A stretch of 64,000 nt of DNA. It comes from Legionella jordanis. Lineage in GTDB: Bacteria; Pseudomonadota; Gammaproteobacteria; Legionellales; Legionellaceae. The notes under the pieces were generated by a model. It ran no database searches. It was not told where the DNA came from and saw only the letters and a program-made list of their open reading frames with translations. The translations under genes and the position numbers were made by a program. Where the stretch lies: the NCBI RefSeq assembly GCF_900637635.1, contig NZ_LR134383.1:2449501-2513500 (forward strand), written 5' to 3'. Positions 61,036 through 64,000 of this stretch are shown here, in pieces (the first letter of the stretch is position 1; every line of letters begins with the position of its first letter).

Positions 61036-61964
61036 TAAAGCCACATCGACTGTTACTATGCTTATGCTTTGCCTGTTTTTTACCCATTCAGGTTTTTGCC
61101 GAAGCACCTGTAGTTGATGATAGCGAAAATTTTGCGATTTTGGATGAACAACAGGCTGCCGCAGAGCAGCCTGTTGCCAAAGCTCAATTAGATGACATTA
61201 ATAACGAAGAAGAAATTGCACTAGCGCAAGATAATCGCGACAGTACTACTCCCAATGCGGCATTATTGGACAAAATCCAGGGTATGCAGCAGGAAATTCA
61301 GGAGCTACGTGGACAATTGGAAGTACAGGCTCATGATTTAAAAGCCTTACAACAACAGCAATTATCATTTTATAAAGATTTGGACGCCAGACTGCGCGGC
61401 AGTGGCAGCAAATCTGGGCAATCGGCCCAGCTGAGCCCAGAACCTAAAGCTGCAACAGAGCTATCCCTTGGAGCAACAGAAAGCAAATCCCCCCCTCTTT
61501 CTGGGGAAACAAAGGGAAAATTAGCACCTCCAGCCCAACAAATCATCGTCGCCCCAAGCAATCCTGTTACAAGGGGAAATCCTGCCGATGAACAAATCAG
61601 TTATTTAGCTGCTTATGACTTAGTCAAAAATAAACGTTTTGACGAAGCCTTGACGGCCATGCAACATTTTATTAGCCAATACCCCAAAGGGGGTTATACG
61701 GCGAATGCTCAATATTGGCTTGGGGAGTTGTACATGGTTAAAAATAACTACCCCAAAGCCATTGATCATTTTGAAATTGTCCTGAAACAATTTCCATCTT
61801 CCAGCAAAGCGGCAGCAAGTACTTTAAAGATTGGCTATGCCTTGGCTGCTTCAGGCAAAGTTGAAGAAGCTAGACTACGCTTACAAGAAGTACTCAGGAA
61901 TTATCCCGACACTCCTACCGCGCAATTAGCAACCACTAAATTGGAGAGTCTTGGCGTTTCATGA
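61032..61964 (+). CDS. cpoB: CpoB/YbgF, cell-division coordinator
   Basis: 310 residues. Signal peptide ending VFAEA, coiled coil around 85-115 (LLDKIQGMQQEIQELRGQLE), Pro/Ser-rich linker, then TPR repeats (YLAAYDLVKNKRFDEALTAM, YWLGELYMVKNNYPKAIDHF). Periplasmic, works with Tol-Pal. Its linker is longer than in E. coli. Confidence 0.93.
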   Translation: MIKPHRLLLCLCFACFLPIQVFAEAPVVDDSENFAILDEQQAAAEQPVAKAQLDDINNEEEIALAQDNRDSTTPNAALLDKIQGMQQEIQELRGQLEVQAHDLKALQQQQLSFYKDLDARLRGSGSKSGQSAQLSPEPKAATELSLGATESKSPPLSGETKGKLAPPAQQIIVAPSNPVTRGNPADEQISYLAAYDLVKNKRFDEALTAMQHFISQYPKGGYTANAQYWLGELYMVKNNYPKAIDHFEIVLKQFPSSSKAAASTLKIGYALAASGKVEEARLRLQEVLRNYPDTPTAQLATTKLESLGVS

Positions 61965-62614
61965 AACAAAGCAGTAATCATTTACGCATCACCGAAATTT
62001 TTCATTCCTTACAAGGTGAGTCGGTAACCGTGGGTCTCCCCACGGTTTTTATTCGTTTAACAGGTTGCCCATTACGCTGCCATTATTGCGATACGGCCTA
62101 TGCATTTAGCGGCGGAAAAATGCTGTCAATTGCAGATATTCTGGAGCAATTGTCTGCTTACCAATGCGAACAGGTCTGCGTAACCGGTGGGGAACCCCTA
62201 GCCCAACCTTCTTGCATTAACCTTCTTACCGAGCTTTGCGATGCAGGCTATAAAGTTTCTTTAGAAACCAGCGGAGCACGTGATCTCAGTCAGGTTGATA
62301 ACCGAGTAATGATTGTTATGGATTTAAAAACACCTGACTCAGGTGAAGAGCAAAAAAATTTGTTTAGCAATTTGGATTGGTTAAAACCCAGTGATCAAAT
62401 CAAGTTTGTACTATGTAGCCGTGAAGATTACGAGTGGGCCTGCTTGATTGTTAAAGAACATAATCTAACGGCTCGTCTACAAGTGTTATTTTCACCGAGC
62501 TGGAATCAACTAAACCCCACCACCCTTGCTGATTGGATCGTTGAAGATAAATTAGCGGTTCGCTTTCAATTGCAATTGCACAAAATTTTGTGGGGAGACA
62601 TTCCCGGGCATTAA
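61961..62614 (+). CDS. queE: 7-carboxy-7-deazaguanine synthase QueE
   Basis: 217 residues. SLQGESVTVGLPTVFIRLTG, then CPLRCHYCD (CxxxCxxC, radical-SAM cluster), VTGGEPLAQPS and SLETSGARDL. Third gene after pal and cpoB, overlapping cpoB by four bases. Queuosine/7-deazaguanine synthesis. Confidence 0.94.
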   Translation: MKQSSNHLRITEIFHSLQGESVTVGLPTVFIRLTGCPLRCHYCDTAYAFSGGKMLSIADILEQLSAYQCEQVCVTGGEPLAQPSCINLLTELCDAGYKVSLETSGARDLSQVDNRVMIVMDLKTPDSGEEQKNLFSNLDWLKPSDQIKFVLCSREDYEWACLIVKEHNLTARLQVLFSPSWNQLNPTTLADWIVEDKLAVRFQLQLHKILWGDIPGH

Positions 62615-62684
62615 CAATGGTGATTGACTGCAAAATGCAGTTGGGATTAATTTCAACTTTAATGGATACAGAAGGAGTGGTTTT

Positions 62685-63632
62685 ATGCAGTGGTTTTCTC
62701 AAGCACCGTCTAATATTGCCTTAATAAAGTATATGGGTAAAAAAGATGATGCCAGTAATTTACCCATTAATCCTTCATTATCTTATACCTTAAATCATTT
62801 ATTAAGCAGCGTCCAACTTGAATCAATTGCTGGAAAAAAAGACTTCTGGGAGCCTTTGGAAATCCCAGGCGGGGCAAGTTTCAATTTATCCGCTGCTGAA
62901 CAAAACCGCTTTTTGCAACATTTGGCACTCATAAAAAATCAATTTAACTACACTGGCGCTTTTTTGGTTCGTTCCTCAAATAATTTCCCCCATAGCAGCG
63001 GTTTGGCCAGTTCAGCATCCAGTTTTGCTGCACTAACCAAGTGCGCGGTACTGGCTTTAAGTGAACTAACCCAAAAACCCTTACCCTCTGTGGAGGAGCA
63101 GGCACAATTAAGCCGATTAGGTTCTGGCTCTTCTTGTCGCTCCTTTTTTTCCCCTTGGGCACTTTGGCATGAAAATACAGTAGAAGCAGTGGATTTGCCC
63201 TATAATAATTTGCTGCATCAAGTCATTGTCATCAGTCATGCCGAAAAAAAGGTCTCCTCTAGAGAAGCCCATCAGCGAGTGAAGACCAGTGGTCACTATC
63301 CTACCCGTGCCCAACGTGCCACAGAAAATCTTAAAGTCCTGATGACGGCTTTGGAAATGAAAGATTGGGTAAGTGCTTACCGCATTTGTTGGCGAGAATT
63401 TCAGGACATGCATCAATTGTTTCAAAGTTGTGCTGAACCATTTACTTACATGACTGAAGCCACCCAGGAAGCTTTACAGGTATTGCAGAATCTATGGGAG
63501 CGAACAGGAGACGGCCCAATCATTACCATGGATGCTGGACCCAATATTCATTTACTGTATAAGCCTGAGCAAACTGAAATGGCTCTGCAGTTTAAGCGTG
63601 ATTATTTAGTTGGTAATTATGATGTCCTTTGA
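62685..63632 (+). CDS. mvaD: Diphosphomevalonate decarboxylase
   Basis: 315 residues. APSNIALIKYMGKKDDASNL (start block), SSNNFPHSSGLASSASSFAA (ATP loop), LSRLGSGSSCRSFFSPW and ITMDAGPNIHLLY. AAGGAG precedes ATG. The product is IPP. Its end overlaps the mevalonate kinase start by 13 bases. Confidence 0.94.
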   Translation: MQWFSQAPSNIALIKYMGKKDDASNLPINPSLSYTLNHLLSSVQLESIAGKKDFWEPLEIPGGASFNLSAAEQNRFLQHLALIKNQFNYTGAFLVRSSNNFPHSSGLASSASSFAALTKCAVLALSELTQKPLPSVEEQAQLSRLGSGSSCRSFFSPWALWHENTVEAVDLPYNNLLHQVIVISHAEKKVSSREAHQRVKTSGHYPTRAQRATENLKVLMTALEMKDWVSAYRICWREFQDMHQLFQSCAEPFTYMTEATQEALQVLQNLWERTGDGPIITMDAGPNIHLLYKPEQTEMALQFKRDYLVGNYDVL

Positions 63633-64000
63633 TTTTCAAACCACTACTCATGGAAAATGGATTTTGGCTGGTGAACATGCAGTTTTAAGAGGACATGCAG
63701 CGCTGGTCTTTCCAATTCCCGGAAAGACACTAACCTTGTCCTATAGAGCAAGCAATGCTGGCCTAAGCGCTGAGTATGACGGGGAAAATAGTTCTGACAT
63801 TCATATGTTATTTTGGAGTGTATTGGAACAAGGGCAGCAATTACTAGGTAGATCCTTAAGTGATTTGCATGGGCATTTTCATTTATACAATGATATTCCC
63901 ATTGGCGTGGGTATGGGTGCCTCGGCTGCCTTATGCGTTGCCGTTGCTCGCTGGTTTATGTCGCAATCCATGCTGCATCAAGACAACCTCTTTTCTTTTG
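63620..64000 (+). CDS. mvk: Mevalonate kinase (3' part outside window)
   Basis: 127 codons seen. TTHGKWILAGEHAVLRGHAA (motif 1) and NDIPIGVGMGASAALCVAVA (ATP loop) match mevalonate kinase. Starts at ATG 63620 or 63623. With mvaD it forms the second mevalonate gene pair of the window. Confidence 0.9.

Noticed and set aside
1-64000. CRISPR arrays
   Set aside because: No set of regularly spaced short repeats was seen on reading; the only repeats are att, arm, RIT, operator-like and structured elements.

Overview
Organism. The window looks like a Legionella (or close relative) chromosome. Base composition is AT-rich. A complete-looking mevalonate route sits in a Gram-negative context with Mla/Mce, Pal-CpoB and EmrAB-type genes. 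The middle 47 kb is an island of the Legionella genomic-island type, carrying a repressor plus lvrA/lvrB/lvrC(csrA-like) group in front of a PFGI-1/ICEHin1056-type (GI-type) type IV secretion cluster. The genus is an inference from gene content; no database search was run.

Layout. (1) 1-1825 is flanking chromosome with a SagB-like nitroreductase (cut by the window edge) and a metzincin-like protease. (2) 1826-49055 is an integrative conjugative element (ICE) bounded by a perfect 49-bp direct repeat of the 3' end of tRNA-Arg(TCG). The integrase lies against the intact tRNA at the right end. (3) 49009-64000 is chromosome: tRNA-Arg, two identical tRNA-Lys(TTT), the fni-mvaA-GHMP kinase operon, a tripartite efflux operon, mlaE-mlaF-mlaD-lipoprotein, pal-cpoB-queE, then mvaD and mevalonate kinase (cut at the right edge).

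Inside the ICE. The left end holds a Dam-type restriction-modification locus with a frameshifted methylase, a HEPN-like companion, ardA, a recombinase-in-trio (RIT) transposon, a pair of integrase-like genes and a Rad50/RloC-like ATPase. Next comes a long minus-strand transfer operon, from lvrA (32.7 kb) down to traD (14.6 kb). It covers phage-O/P-like LvrA and LvrB, CsrA-like LvrC, and VirB8, VirB9, VirB10, VirB4, TraU, TraH-like, TraG and TraD functions. The CI-like repressor LvrR is transcribed the other way. The right half is cargo: a metal P-type ATPase with lspA and ArsR, a CoA-ligase-like gene, relics, two LuxR-type regulators, a hydrolase/GNAT/MFS group, a DUF1016 nuclease, and the xis-int module.

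How it may work together. A 17-bp operator-like sequence occurs twice between lvrR and lvrA and twice over the xis/int promoter, so one repressor could control transfer, replication and excision together. No canonical relaxase is present. A roughly 95-bp structured element occurs twice, upstream of the ardA group and upstream of the integrase-like pair. These are the least explained parts of the window and the best candidates for something undescribed.
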